Positions 11,701 to 19,701 of a stretch of DNA of 64,000 nt are shown here, piece by piece; position 1 is the first letter of the stretch, and the number at the start of each line of letters is the position of its first letter. Origin of the DNA: 3107 sp001483205. GTDB lineage: Bacteria > Pseudomonadota > Alphaproteobacteria > Rhodobacterales > Rhodobacteraceae. The stretch is from contig OZ219809.1 of NCBI GenBank assembly GCA_964291375.2, positions 248,001-312,000 of the forward strand, given 5' to 3'. A program made the position numbers and the translations under genes. Below the pieces are notes generated by a model. That model made no database searches, was not told the origin of the DNA, and worked only from the letters and a program-made list of their open reading frames with translations.

Positions 11701-14700
11701 CACATCCGTGCCGTTGAGCTCCAGATCGCCCGTGGTCTCTACCGATATGATCCTCACCCTCGCGAACAAGTCAGTTAGAGACCCGGTGCCCTCGTAGTTG
11801 AAGTCCCCCACCGTGAAGGTATAGTCCTCATCTTCCGTCGTCGTCACCGCCGCGTCCGAAGCCAGCCGGAGAGTGTTAATCGATCCCAGATCCGGTGTCG
11901 TCACCGTGTGCGTAAAGCCTCCGTCATCGGTGTAGGTCGCATCGACATAAACATAGCTTTGCCTGTAGGCAGTGATGGTATCCGCGGCGGTCACCGTGTA
12001 GCTTGGCCCCGTCGCCCCGGCAAGCCTCACGATCGTATAATCAAGAGTGGTAGTATTGGTGTCTTGTCGGAACCACTGATAGCGCCAGTTCGGGTTGCTC
12101 AGCCCGTTCGGGTCATCAATCGCCGATACATCCACCGTCAGTCTGTCGCCGGTGAGGGCACCGTGTATTCTGCCTTGCACCGTGGCACCCAAAATGCTCA
12201 GTTCACCCGTCGGATCCTCGTTGTCCAGCGTATGCACTTGTTGGCTTTCACTCACCGCTCGCCCGAGGTTGGTCAACAGGGCTACCCGGAAATGGTATTC
12301 TGTGTTGATGGTTAGCCCGGTCACCGTGTATGAGGTCGTATCGGCGGGCAGCGGGTCCGGTGTGGTCTGTATTTTTTTGAAGTTGCCGTTACCGTGTTCC
12401 GAAATGTCGATCTCCAGCCCCGTCACCGTCACCCCCGGGGGCTGCGTCGTGGGCAGGGTCCAGGTAAGCGGGATCGTGGTTGTCCTCCGCTCGCGCCGCG
12501 GGCTTGCCAGGTTGGTCACCGACGACGGAGCATCCAGTGCCAATTCATCCGATACGCCGCGCTTCCCGTCGATGCTTAGCATCACCACGCGGGCCTTCTC
12601 GCCGCTTTCCAATTTGAAGGTGTAGGGGTCAGAATTATCCCACCCCCAGCTCGTGATCAACTTGTTGCTCTCATACGCAGAAACCCAGTCCGATGCAAAG
12701 GTACTAAAAACCTCGACAATCACCTTCTCGATGGTCACGCCTGCGGGCTGCGTCGCCGGCAGAGTCCAGGCGAGCGTCGCACCATTGACCGGGTGCCACT
12801 GTATGGTGTGCAAACCGGTCGCCTTGTTCGGCGTGTCTGCCTCATCATCAAGCACCCTGACGTTCAGCACCCGCGGGCGCACCCCGCTGGCTGTGTGGGT
12901 GAGCGGCACCAGGACGGACCGCTTGTCGCTGTTGTCTATGGCGGTCACCCTCACCTGCTGAGTATCGTCCCAGTTCAACGTGGTGAAGGTCAGCTCGGTT
13001 TTGTTGAGCGTCACCGCGCCCGGGTTGCTGTTCGCAATATTCACCGTCACATCCGCATCCGGTTGCTCTTCGAGCTTCACATGGTAGATTTTGCTGCTGA
13101 AGATGGGGTCGTTCTCTTCCAAGCGCAACGGTTCGCCGATGTTCAGAGGCAGATTTGACCCATCCTTGATCACCAGCCGTATGATGTCATTGTCTTTCAC
13201 GAACACACCCACCGTGCCCAACTGCGCCCCGTTGATGCTGTGGGTGATCTCCAGCGTCTCGTCACTCGTGTTGCTGTCCTCCTTACCGGTCACGGTCACT
13301 TGTTGCGGTGTGTCAGAGTTTGCACTGTTGAAGGTAAGCGAGGCAGGCGAGACTGTCGCCAGTTGGGGGTCGCTGCTCGCGATGTTCACCGTCACACTTC
13401 CCGACGAAAGATTGTAAACCGCCACGGTGTAGGTGGTGGTGCTTCCCTCGGTCACGCTCACGCGATTTTTCGAGAGGGTCAGCCCCACATCGGCCGTTCG
13501 GAACTCCCGCTGGAAAGTGTCCCAGAAGAACAACCCGTATTCGGTGGCCAGCGCCACCCGGAACTTATATGTGGTGTCGGCGGTCAGCCCATACACCGTG
13601 TAAGTGGTTGCATCCGTATCCAGCGTTGCCACCGTGTTCCAGGTTCCCGTATCGTCCTCTTGCTGCACCACCACGTTGTTTATCGTCAGCCAGTCGGCCT
13701 CCTGCCGCTGCAAGTCCCAGGTGAGCGGAATCTTAGTCTCCCCCGTCGCGCCGTCCAAGCGCAGGTTCGCTGGCGGGTGGATGCCCCCCACCACCAGAAT
13801 ATCAGAGAACGCCCTGCCGCCATCGGTGCTCTCCAGCACCATGCGGACATCATGAGGGGCGCTTCCCCTGAGGTCATAGTAAAGGTCACTGGTATGGATT
13901 CTGAACGGCGATGTGTCCTCGGCCAGCGGGTCAAAATGCTGCCAGTTCGTGCTCAGGCTGGGTACGCGATACTGAAGGATATAGCTCTCGATCACCACGC
14001 CAGAGGGCTGCGACCCCGGCAAATCCCACTCAAAGGTCATCCCGTCGGTGCTGTTCCAGTCGGTGATCCGCAGGTTGGTCGCCGGGTTCGGCGTGTCCGC
14101 GTCATTGTCCCGCGTTCGCCCCGTCACCGTGCCATCCGGCACCCCGCTGGCCGTGTGGGTGAGCGTCACCGTCTCGGCCACCCCGTCAGTGTCCTCAACG
14201 GCGGTCACCGTCACCCACTGATTCGTATGCCAGTTCGTCGTGGTGAAGGTGAGCGAGGCGGGCGAGACCGTCATCGCGGTCGTGTCGCTGCTCGCGATGC
14301 TCACCGTCACGTCCGCCGAGGGGGGCGCGGCAAGGCTTACAGCATAAAATCGCACGCTGTCGCCTTCTTCTATGTCAAACTCATCTCTTGTGAACTGAAA
14401 GCCGATGGGCTTCTTTCGCAGGCTGAGCGACACCTTGTCGCCGACTTCCCAGTCGAGGTTGTCACCCCTCCAAACGTGGGTATGGCTGCCTGTAACATAC
14501 AAAATTCTATCCCTGAAATCGAAGTTGTCGTTGCCGATCTGTAGCACCCAACTATTCGCAATATCGCCCGTGTCGGCGGTGAACGAAATTTCGACGCGGT
14601 TTCGTCCGTCATTGAAGCGAACCTGATCGATTGTGTAGGTGGTGCTGTCTTGGGTGAATTCTGTATCGGACAGGGCACCGTTGCTTCCGCTGAACCCAAT

Positions 14701-15846
14701 CCAGCCTCGCGAATCTGTCGCCACCGTCAGACACGCCTGCCAGAATTGGTCGCTGTGCTGCCCCGTCGGGCAGTCGGGGGCGTTGTTGGTCACCGCCTGA
14801 TCGGTGAACGTCGCGATCTCATTGTCGCTGGCATCCTTCAGCGGGTTGTTTTCCGTGCCGGGATAGGTGTAGTCCACCGTCACAGGCGTTTGCCCGCGAT
14901 CCAGCGCCGTCGCAAGGGTCAGCGTCACCGTGCTACCGGAGATACTGACATTGGTCGGGGTGCCCTCCGCATTGCCGCCAACCTTGACCGTGAAAGCGCT
15001 TACATCGGGGGTCGAATCGGTCGCCAAGGCCCCGCTGAAGGTGATGACCAGCTCTTTCGGGGCCGCCGCCGTCACCTCTGCACTGTTCACCGTCAGCGTA
15101 GAGGCGGTTCTCAAATCGCCCTCGACTTTGATCAGGAAGGATTCGTCCGTCTCGTCCGCAGTCGGGTTGGTCGGTTCTCCTCCAAGGTCAGACCCCGGCA
15201 CCCAGGCTGCCGTGTCGATCTTGACATGGGCGTTGTTGAGGATGCTCCAGCCCGCCTCCGGGGTGGCGTCTTCGGTGTTCAGAGAAACATTACCCAATTT
15301 AACTTCGGCGGTGTTGGCGGTGTCGGTGGATCGGTCATGTGAGATGACGATGAAATAGGTCGTGCCGGACTCGAGTATCGTATTGCTCGGCGCGTCGAAG
15401 ACGAAGTTTCGTTTTAGGCCCACGGTCAGGCCGGTGGTGTCGAGGGTCAGGTCGGCGATATGGGCGTTCGGCACAGGCGGATCATCGGCAGTCGCCGAAT
15501 ACAGGTCCGCGTCCACACTGCTGCTCAGGTTGTTGGTGGTGACTTCCAAGTCGCCAGCCAAGGTGATCTTGGACAATGTGTAACCAACGCTGTGGCTGCC
15601 AGCGGTGAATCCCTGCGCCCATTTGACGGCAACTTCGCTACTATAGAGAGTTGTGGTGTCGTCGTCAGTGTCACTATGCCCGAGATTCGACACCAGCGTC
15701 ACGGCGGCGGCGGGGGTGGTAAGGCCAAGGGCCAGCATCAGGGCCAGCGCCAGCCGGATGAACAGACGGGCAACCGGCCCCCCGCCGCTGCTATGGTTTC
15801 CCGCTTCGCTTGCCTCAGAAACGTTGTTGTTGAAGAGCCCTGACAT
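5794..15846 (-). CDS. Giant secreted multi-domain adhesin-like protein with C-terminal autotransporter-type beta-barrel
   Basis: About 3350 residues from ATG 15846, which has a GGGAGGGG ribosome site 6 bases upstream; an earlier in-frame start adds only non-signal sequence. Order: signal anchor/peptide (about 25-50, ending TPAAA); N-terminal sandwich (50-250); SwmB-like domain (about 250-355) followed by a Cys-pair module; Calx-beta-like repeats (about 490, 795, 910) alternating with fibronectin-III domains (590-780, 1000-1205); cadherin-like repeats (1330, 1577); a second SwmB/Cys-pair set (about 1690-1900); an Ig-like He_PIG domain (about 2164-2260); two near-identical 120-residue repeats (2493-2746); a true Calx-beta domain (2746-2858); and an outer-membrane barrel (about 2860-3350) ending in Trp. 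Surface display and adhesion are inferred from domain content. No dedicated secretion genes are adjacent. Confidence 0.88.
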   Translation of the reverse strand: MSGLFNNNVSEASEAGNHSSGGGPVARLFIRLALALMLALGLTTPAAAVTLVSNLGHSDTDDDTTTLYSSEVAVKWAQGFTAGSHSVGYTLSKITLAGDLEVTTNNLSSSVDADLYSATADDPPVPNAHIADLTLDTTGLTVGLKRNFVFDAPSNTILESGTTYFIVISHDRSTDTANTAEVKLGNVSLNTEDATPEAGWSILNNAHVKIDTAAWVPGSDLGGEPTNPTADETDESFLIKVEGDLRTASTLTVNSAEVTAAAPKELVITFSGALATDSTPDVSAFTVKVGGNAEGTPTNVSISGSTVTLTLATALDRGQTPVTVDYTYPGTENNPLKDASDNEIATFTDQAVTNNAPDCPTGQHSDQFWQACLTVATDSRGWIGFSGSNGALSDTEFTQDSTTYTIDQVRFNDGRNRVEISFTADTGDIANSWVLQIGNDNFDFRDRILYVTGSHTHVWRGDNLDWEVGDKVSLSLRKKPIGFQFTRDEFDIEEGDSVRFYAVSLAAPPSADVTVSIASSDTTAMTVSPASLTFTTTNWHTNQWVTVTAVEDTDGVAETVTLTHTASGVPDGTVTGRTRDNDADTPNPATNLRITDWNSTDGMTFEWDLPGSQPSGVVIESYILQYRVPSLSTNWQHFDPLAEDTSPFRIHTSDLYYDLRGSAPHDVRMVLESTDGGRAFSDILVVGGIHPPANLRLDGATGETKIPLTWDLQRQEADWLTINNVVVQQEDDTGTWNTVATLDTDATTYTVYGLTADTTYKFRVALATEYGLFFWDTFQREFRTADVGLTLSKNRVSVTEGSTTTYTVAVYNLSSGSVTVNIASSDPQLATVSPASLTFNSANSDTPQQVTVTGKEDSNTSDETLEITHSINGAQLGTVGVFVKDNDIIRLVIKDGSNLPLNIGEPLRLEENDPIFSSKIYHVKLEEQPDADVTVNIANSNPGAVTLNKTELTFTTLNWDDTQQVRVTAIDNSDKRSVLVPLTHTASGVRPRVLNVRVLDDEADTPNKATGLHTIQWHPVNGATLAWTLPATQPAGVTIEKVIVEVFSTFASDWVSAYESNKLITSWGWDNSDPYTFKLESGEKARVVMLSIDGKRGVSDELALDAPSSVTNLASPRRERRTTTIPLTWTLPTTQPPGVTVTGLEIDISEHGNGNFKKIQTTPDPLPADTTSYTVTGLTINTEYHFRVALLTNLGRAVSESQQVHTLDNEDPTGELSILGATVQGRIHGALTGDRLTVDVSAIDDPNGLSNPNWRYQWFRQDTNTTTLDYTIVRLAGATGPSYTVTAADTITAYRQSYVYVDATYTDDGGFTHTVTTPDLGSINTLRLASDAAVTTTEDEDYTFTVGDFNYEGTGSLTDLFARVRIISVETTGDLELNGTDVTAGTEVTKADLEGGNLIFKPAPSESGTPYATFTFRVSGTFFGDSKFDKITHRMTINVTSEPELTSLAVSSKARSGTATPKDTYGEGGRIRFTADFDEVVTVTGDPVVNITIGTNTRAAGLKRGSGTQRLVFEYTVVAADEDTDGISLAANALTLDDNDKIRNFNDADADVTHAAISTLSGHKVDGDLDAPDNEPPTSENASVTAESNREYTFAAADFPFMDEDAGDTFGGVKITTLESVGDLKLNGADVTLNQSVTKANIDSGQLTFMPAADGHGVGYATFGFKISDGDDDSDDAYTMTIDVRNVDVPVAGRPRASSASVEEKTLTVVFSEPIKTTVVPPLDRFRLRVNGQTRTLSGITIEADRVMLTLEEATIAGETVELNYDKPRLTVIERYRGKKVYPLQDLTGVEVESFTNLVVTNNSPPCPAGQRTPNLWQACLTIEQYSGLTGGYQRNSLGKLSPTAVLHSDAGNVVRIVGGRGSLVIAFNAHVHTTTKNWVLQIGDRSLNLSDAYYFEGYEAYRWDNVNIWWNDPSNHGDKVSVSLRAGSADVGPILQEATVSGDTMELVFDEDLKTSSVPAGTAFTVQVAGSDRSLANTNPVAVSGRTVTLTLASAVSYREAVTVAYTKPGSNPLEDTGGNDADNFAATTVENETPNPAERTLMFSTTSVTVPESGSATYTVTLDRAPAPGNIITVSVKEIKASYRDVDKLRLSPDSFALNASNWDTGQEITVTAPRDGDGHDNRVTLKHGGLLVKGSFIEGYSSGTAHVGVTIEDTNAPPRVANPIPNQTLVAGTAFSYTFPEDTFTDANGDPLSYSASRSFAAWPDWLTFDAATRTFSGTPGQDDTGFYQIYVRADDGVRHRAPYTQDMFYFRVYESIEAQLEGRRLPPAHRSGPSGSSFLRSVKQPPGRCRIEVSVQFRAPDGTMITVPELTAADFAVENGTIGTPVQNDDGWNVVVSATPGFTGLMRVRLLAREPAEVPESGDDDGESQFWETVEQVYRVDSRGEDCGLVTSTSLASLALEGMELDPAFDPDTYQYRVTVPNFVTSATLDAQAVYETATVSINREDDDEDVPGHQVALSNIFHVTISVTVGDETQSYYINGSPPPPDDALTGFELVDAATDADLGAIADGDTLSGSATGLYGFRAAVTPGVEIGSVVLTLSGPDEGDTHTQTEGLLPYSLYGDAPGGANGGRAEHGRVLAAGSYTLSATAYAGSGGAGDALDTRSVTFTVEGAATTLPASAGVLTGLVLVDASDNTDLGAIADGDTLSVSSDGTYGIRAGVGQTVGSVVLTLSGPGETDTHTQTESIAPYSLYGDEDDGAGGRTLNGEALPVGSYTLTATAYAERGGAGEVQGTLSVSFDVAVGLPGLSVADASAEEGTDEALEFVVTLDREATGTVTVSYTTEDGVATAPADYTTTSGTLTFAAGETTQTVSVPIVNDGHDEGSETMTLTLSGATGATITDDRATGTISNDGPIPEAWLARFGRTVTGQVLDAVETRLSATRAVGVEARLAGEALPSSDEAAASLASWLAPAEPDRGLMSQADAPGGVRFETRALTERDFLVGTSFAMTAQAGEGGGFASLWGNASVTGFDGRRANLTLDGEVTTGLIGVDWAADNRVAGLALGHSRGTGNYRDAEGSPGMDGKIEATLTGLYPYAGIDLTDRLSVWAAAGHGTGEVTVTPSGGADLTADLSMSMLAAGLRNEVLRPAGSGLSLAVKGDARFTRTSSDAVDGMSTSGGNLAAADADVWLLRAGIEGSQTMTLTAGATLTPSFGVGLRLDGGDAETGMGADIGGGLAFADPASGLTLDLKARGLLAHEASGFREWGASIAASWDPRPTTDRGPALSLTQTWGASPSGGMDALLSRETLAGLAADDSAGTFGAAGRLEGELGYGIAMFGGGFTGTPNVGFALSDGGAREWRVGWRLSPGGTARGDFDFGFSLDATRRDPAGGGAPEHAVALKGALRW

Positions 15847-16298
15847 ACTTTTCCCCTCCCGCAAAGGTTCGCCCCACAGGTTTTGTCGTGGCCAAAATAC
15901 AACCGGCCCAATCCTGCAACACAAAAACGAACCGCGTCGCCCACGGCCCGGATCGCACTCGATAATATCACTTAACGATTGTTATCAAGCCTATGTCAAC
16001 GGGCTTGATTTGTCAACCGCGCTCGCCACTGTTCCCGCGCTGGTAAAGGCCCCTGCATGGTGGGGCATCAGCGGCCAAACCGTCCGCCCGGCTGGACCAA
16101 TATGCAGAGGTCTTTTTGTCGTGAGGGGCAGCACATCATCCCCCTTGTCGAATTTTCCGGGCTGCCCCCCGGTCTCATTGGAGCGATTTTGGAAATGGTT
16201 CGTTTCGTTGACAATTTTATCCAAAATTGCCAAGCCTTTTACCACACGCTGCTGTCGGCGGTGCTCATGGCGGCTGTGAACCCGAGAGAGACCGGCCC
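15847..16298. other. Divergent intergenic region between adhesin and Hint gene
   Basis: 452 bp without a gene. It holds an AT-rich stretch (15955-16010) with an inverted repeat TCAAGCC (15985-15991) / GGCTTGA (16002-16008), which could be an operator or terminator; a short copy of the interspersed repeat family (listed separately); and a TTGACA box at 16208-16213 upstream of the Hint gene, without a convincing -10. Confidence 0.5.
16045..16116. repeat. Interspersed repeat, short form (R1)
   Basis: Short copy of the element family described in the findings. A degraded left end (AAAGGCCCCTGCATGG) is joined through GGCCAAACCGTCCGCCCGG to a perfect right end CCAATATGCAGAGGTCTT. It lacks the internal hairpin and the middle section seen in the long copies. 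Confidence 0.7.
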
Positions 16299-17072
16299 AT
16301 GATCCATGCCTGCTCTGACCGTCTGCGCGACTACCCCCTGCCTGCTGGTGCGCGCGCGCTAACACCCGCCCGCAAAAAGGCCGCTCTGCCACCGATGCGG
16401 CTCTACAGCGCGGCCTGGCTGACCGATACCGGCGACATCGGCAGCATTCAGCGCCCCGCCCCGGCGATCCGGGAGTTTGAGCGCGGGTTTGCGGCCTTTG
16501 CCCGTGGCGTCCTGATTGCCACCGAGCACGGCCCGGTCGCCATCGAAGACCTGTTGCCCGGCACCCGCGTCAGAACCGTGCGGAACGGCCTCTGCCGTCT
16601 GCGCTGGATCGGGTCGATGCTGCATGTCCCCGGCATTGCCGCCCGTGACGGGGCGCGGTGGCTGACCCGCATTGCCGCCGACAGTTTCGGCCTGGGGCGT
16701 CCGATGCCCGATCTGCTGATCGGCCCCGGCGCGCGCCTTGTCCGGCCCGGTCTGAAAAGCCGCAGCGTTGCCGGGGGCCGTATCCTGACCAGAGAGCTTG
16801 CCGATGACAGTGACAACCTGGTCCGGGTCAACCCGACCTCGCCGGTCAGGCTGTATCACATCGCCTTTGATGCGCCGCAGGTCATCCGGGCGAACGGACT
16901 GAAATGCGAGGCGTTTCACCCGGAAACCATGGTTTCGGCGCATTTCGGGGCCGATATGCGCGCCCTGTTCCTGTCGATGTTTCCCCATGCCGGACGCCCC
17001 GATCCGGCGCGCAACCGGCCATATATCCCGCCGCTGCCGCCATCCGCTGATGCGCTTCGGCTTAGGGTGTAG
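16299..17072 (+). CDS. Hint-domain protein
   Basis: 257 residues from ATG 16299 (GAGAG box upstream). Residues about 70-200 form a Hint (hedgehog/intein-like) module of the kind common in Rhodobacteraceae: GVLIATEHGPVAIEDLLPG, then VRTVRNGLCRLRWIG and a late block with VRLYHIAFDAPQVIRANGL. The residue before GVLIAT is Arg, not the nucleophilic Cys of self-splicing Hint domains, so autocatalysis is doubtful. The last three codons, including the stop, come from the terminal repeat of the adjacent IS remnant (17065 on), so the native C-terminus may have been lost. Confidence 0.75.
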   Translation: MIHACSDRLRDYPLPAGARALTPARKKAALPPMRLYSAAWLTDTGDIGSIQRPAPAIREFERGFAAFARGVLIATEHGPVAIEDLLPGTRVRTVRNGLCRLRWIGSMLHVPGIAARDGARWLTRIAADSFGLGRPMPDLLIGPGARLVRPGLKSRSVAGGRILTRELADDSDNLVRVNPTSPVRLYHIAFDAPQVIRANGLKCEAFHPETMVSAHFGADMRALFLSMFPHAGRPDPARNRPYIPPLPPSADALRLRV

Positions 17073-17540
17073 ACTCACAAATACCATATGACGATAGCGG
17101 CGATCTGTGCTGCGGCGAGGAATGTTTCGGCGCATCGAAAGGTGCGCAGGCTCAGTTGCCGCCAGTCTTTGAGGCGGTTGAACATGCGCTCGATGATGTT
17201 GCGGGACTTGTAAAGCGCGGCGTCGTATTTGAGCCGAACCTTGCGGTTTTTGCGCGGCGGGATGCAGGGTGTCGCGCCGATGCCGGCCAGCCATTGGCGC
17301 AGGTGATCGGCGTCGTATCCCCGGTCGGCGATGACGGTGGCACCCTTACGGACATGACCTTCAAGGCATTGACGCGCTTGGGTAATCTCAGCCCGATTGC
17401 CCGCGGTGATGTGCAGACGGACAGGCTTGCCCGCCCCGTCACAGACCAGATGCAGCTTCGTGTTCAGCCCGCCTTTTGTCCACCCGATCTCCCGCCCGGC
17501 ACCGGTGTTTTTTGACCCCACCCGCGGCGATCCGGTGGGT
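17065..17540 (-). mobile_element. IS5-family (IS427-like) remnant, copy D
   Basis: Begins at GGGTGTAGAC next to the Hint gene and carries the orfB half of the transposase read leftwards. Its first 90 bases match copy C at 53052 almost perfectly. Homology to the complete copies stops near 17540, inside orfA, so about 300 bp including the other end are missing. It is non-autonomous. Confidence 0.85.
17075..17540 (-). pseudogene. IS427-like transposase orfB, 5'-truncated
   Basis: Encodes the C-terminal DDE part: GGLNTKLHLVCDGAGKPV, then VIADRGYDADHLRQWL (second catalytic Asp) and YKSRNIIERMFNRLKDWRQL (catalytic Glu with the Y-2-R-3-E signature). The orfA half with the first catalytic Asp is absent. 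The open frame continues to 17608 only by chance through unrelated sequence, which shares no homology with the intact copies. Confidence 0.82.
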
Positions 17541-17630
17541 TTTGATGGGGAATTATATACTTGCCAAAATGGCCACGCGATTTGACTTCCCAGCGCGAAT
17601 CGTGCCACCTGCTCCCCGCAACGATGTCTA

Positions 17631-18466
17631 GGGTGTAGACCTATAATTGGTTTTATGCTTCAATGACGGAAACCGCAGCACAGGAGGGTTTGATGTCCGG
17701 CAATTTCCGCCTCACCGAAGAACAATTCAGCAAGATCAAACCGTTACTGCCGAACAAACCCCGTGGTGTGCCGCGTGTCGATGACCGGCGGGTGATCTCC
17801 GGCATCATCTTCTGCCTGCAACGGGGCTACCGCTGGTCGGACGTTCCCGCCGAATACGGCCCGGCAAAGACGCTTTACAACCGCTACCGGCGCTGGTCGG
17901 AAGCAGGCGTGTTTGAGCGGATTTTCGAGGCCCTGGCGGCGGAGGGAGCCGACCTTTCGACGCTGATGATTGACGCCAGTCACGTCAAGACCCATCGCAT
18001 TGCCGCAGGCGGGGTCAAAAAAACCCCGGCGACGGGCGGGCGATCGGACGCACCAGAGGCGGGCTGAACACGAAGCTGCATCTGGTCTGTGACGGGGCGG
18101 GCAAGCCTGTCCGTCTGCACATCACCGCGGGCAATCGGGCTGAGATTACCCAAGCGCGTCAATGCCTTGAAGGTCATGTCCGTAAGGGTGCCACCGTCAT
18201 CGCCGACCGGGGATACGACGCCGATCACCTGCGCCAATGGCTGGCCGGCATCGGCGCGACCCCCTGCATCCCGCCGCGCAGAAACCGCAAGGCGCAGTGC
18301 GAATACGACGCCGCGCTTTACAAGTCCCGCAACATCATCGAACGCATGTTCAATCGGCTCAAGGACTGGCGGCAACTGTCTTTGCGCACCTTCCGATGCC
18401 CGGAAACATTCCTCGCCGCAGCACAGATCGCCGCCATCGTCATATGGTATTTATGAGTTTACACCC
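17631..18466 (+). mobile_element. IS5-family (IS427-like) element, complete copy A
   Basis: About 836 bp. Ends are imperfect inverted repeats: GGGTGTAGACCTATAA on the left, and GGGTGTAAACTCATAA as the complement of the right. Both flanks carry TA, consistent with a 2-bp target duplication (CTA|GGG...CCC|TAG). It contains the two-frame transposase described next. It is inverted relative to copy B at 18813. Confidence 0.9.
17693..18456 (+). CDS. IS427-like transposase (orfA/orfB, -1 frameshift)
   Basis: orfA (17693-18067, 124 residues, preceded by GGAGGG) holds the DUF4096-type N-terminus (LTEEQFSKIKPLLP) and the first catalytic Asp region (LSTLMIDASHVKTH). orfB continues in the -1 frame to 18456 with VIADRGYDADHL and NIIERMFNRLKDW. 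A run of seven A followed by C (A AAA AAA C type) at about 18016-18023 is a standard slippery site for programmed -1 frameshifting, which would fuse the halves into one DDE transposase of about 254 residues. This copy looks intact. Confidence 0.88.
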
Positions 18467-18625
18467 TAGGCCTGCTATGCCGGGGCGCCCGCCGAATAAG
18501 CCAGTCACGGCAAGGGGTAGCTCCCCGACGCCTTGGCGAACAGGCGGGGCTTCATCCAGATTCCTAGATGTCGTTGCAACGGCCCGGCACCCGCCGGGGC
18601 GCAACGATCAAGGGAGAACCAGACC

Positions 18626-18772
18626 ATGAACTTCGGTGCAAAATTCGGACACTTCATCTTGTTTGTATTGCTGACGATAGTCACGTTCGGACTCTACCTG
18701 CTGTGGTTCCAAGTCACCATGACGCAGGAGCGGAACCAGTTGCTTCGGGAAATCCGGGATCGCATCAAATGA
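18626..18772 (+). CDS. Small single-span membrane protein
   Basis: 48 residues from ATG 18626, with AGGGAGA 9 bases upstream. A hydrophobic segment at about residues 9-31 (HFILFVLLTIVTFGLYLLWF) is followed by a charged helix (QERNQLLREIRDRIK), so an inner-membrane location is likely. I do not recognise the family. It is the only gene in the 346-bp segment between the inverted IS copies A and B. The good ribosome site and coherent membrane helix support it as a real gene; its role is unknown. Confidence 0.65.
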   Translation: MNFGAKFGHFILFVLLTIVTFGLYLLWFQVTMTQERNQLLREIRDRIK

Positions 18773-18812
18773 GGCGACATCCGGCGGTCAGAGCACTAGC
18801 TGGAGTGCCTTA

Positions 18813-19650
18813 GGGTGTAAACTCATAAATACCATATGACGATGGCGGCGATCTGTGCTGCGGCGAGGAATGTTTCCGGGCATCGGAAGGTCCGCAGGCT
18901 CAGTTGCCGCCAGTCTTTGAGGCGGTTGAACATGCGCTCGATGATGTTGCGGGACTTGTAAAGCGCGGCGTCGTATTCGCACTGCGCCTTGCGGTTTTTG
19001 CGCGGCGGGATGCAGGGGGTCGCGCCGATGCCGGCCAGCCATTGGCGCAGGTGATCGGCGTCGTATCCCCGGTCGGCGATGACGGTGGCACCCTTACGGA
19101 CATGACCTTCAAGGCATTGACGCGCTTGGGTAATCTCAGCCCGATTGCCCGCGGTGATGTGCAGACGGACAGGCTTGCCCGCCCCGTCACAGACCAGATG
19201 CAGCTTCGTGTTCAGCCCGCCTTTCGTCCGCCCGATTGCCCGTCCGTCGCCGGTGTTTTTTTGATCCCGCCCGCGGCGATCCGGTGGGCCTTGATATGGC
19301 TCGCATCAATCATCAGGGTCGAAAGGTCGGCCCGCTCCGCCGCCAGAGCCTCGAATATCCGCCCGAACACGCCTGCCTCAGACCAGCGTTTGTAGCGGTT
19401 ATAAAGCGTCTTGGCCGGGCCATATTCGGCGGGCACATCCGACCAGCGATAGCCGCGTTTGAGGCAGAAGATGATCCCGGAGATCACCCGCCGGTCATCC
19501 ACGCGCGGCACACCGCGGGGCTTGTTCGGCAGCAACGGTTTGATCTTGTTGAATTGTTCTTCGGTGAGGCGGAAATTGCCGGACATCAAACCCTCCCTCG
19601 TTTCATCATGGAAAACTTTGAATCACATATCAGTTTATAAGTCTACGCTC
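18813..19650 (-). mobile_element. IS5-family (IS427-like) element, complete copy B
   Basis: About 838 bp. Left end GGGTGTAAACTCATAA; right end, read as complement, GAGCGTAGACTTATAA. TA is present on both flanks (TTA|GGG...CTC|TAG). The orfB half is nearly identical to copy A. Together A and B form an inverted pair around a small membrane protein gene. Confidence 0.9.
18823..19586 (-). CDS. IS427-like transposase (orfA/orfB, -1 frameshift)
   Basis: orfA runs from ATG 19586 to 19212 (124 residues, GAGGG upstream) and contains LTEEQFNKIKPLLP and LSTLMIDASHIKAH (first catalytic Asp). orfB continues in the -1 frame through a run of seven A then C near 19255-19262 and ends at 18823 with the DRGYDADHL and NIIERMFNRLKDW blocks. 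Both halves are uninterrupted, so this copy could supply functional transposase. Confidence 0.88.
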
Positions 19651-19701
19651 TAGTTCCTGAACCCACAGGCCCCACGGCGCGCCGCATGAGCCGCCGCTCA
19701 A

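Noticed and set aside
17541..17608. N-terminal 20-odd residues of transposase remnant D
   Set aside because: The sequence shares nothing with the intact IS copies; the frame is open by chance past the break point.
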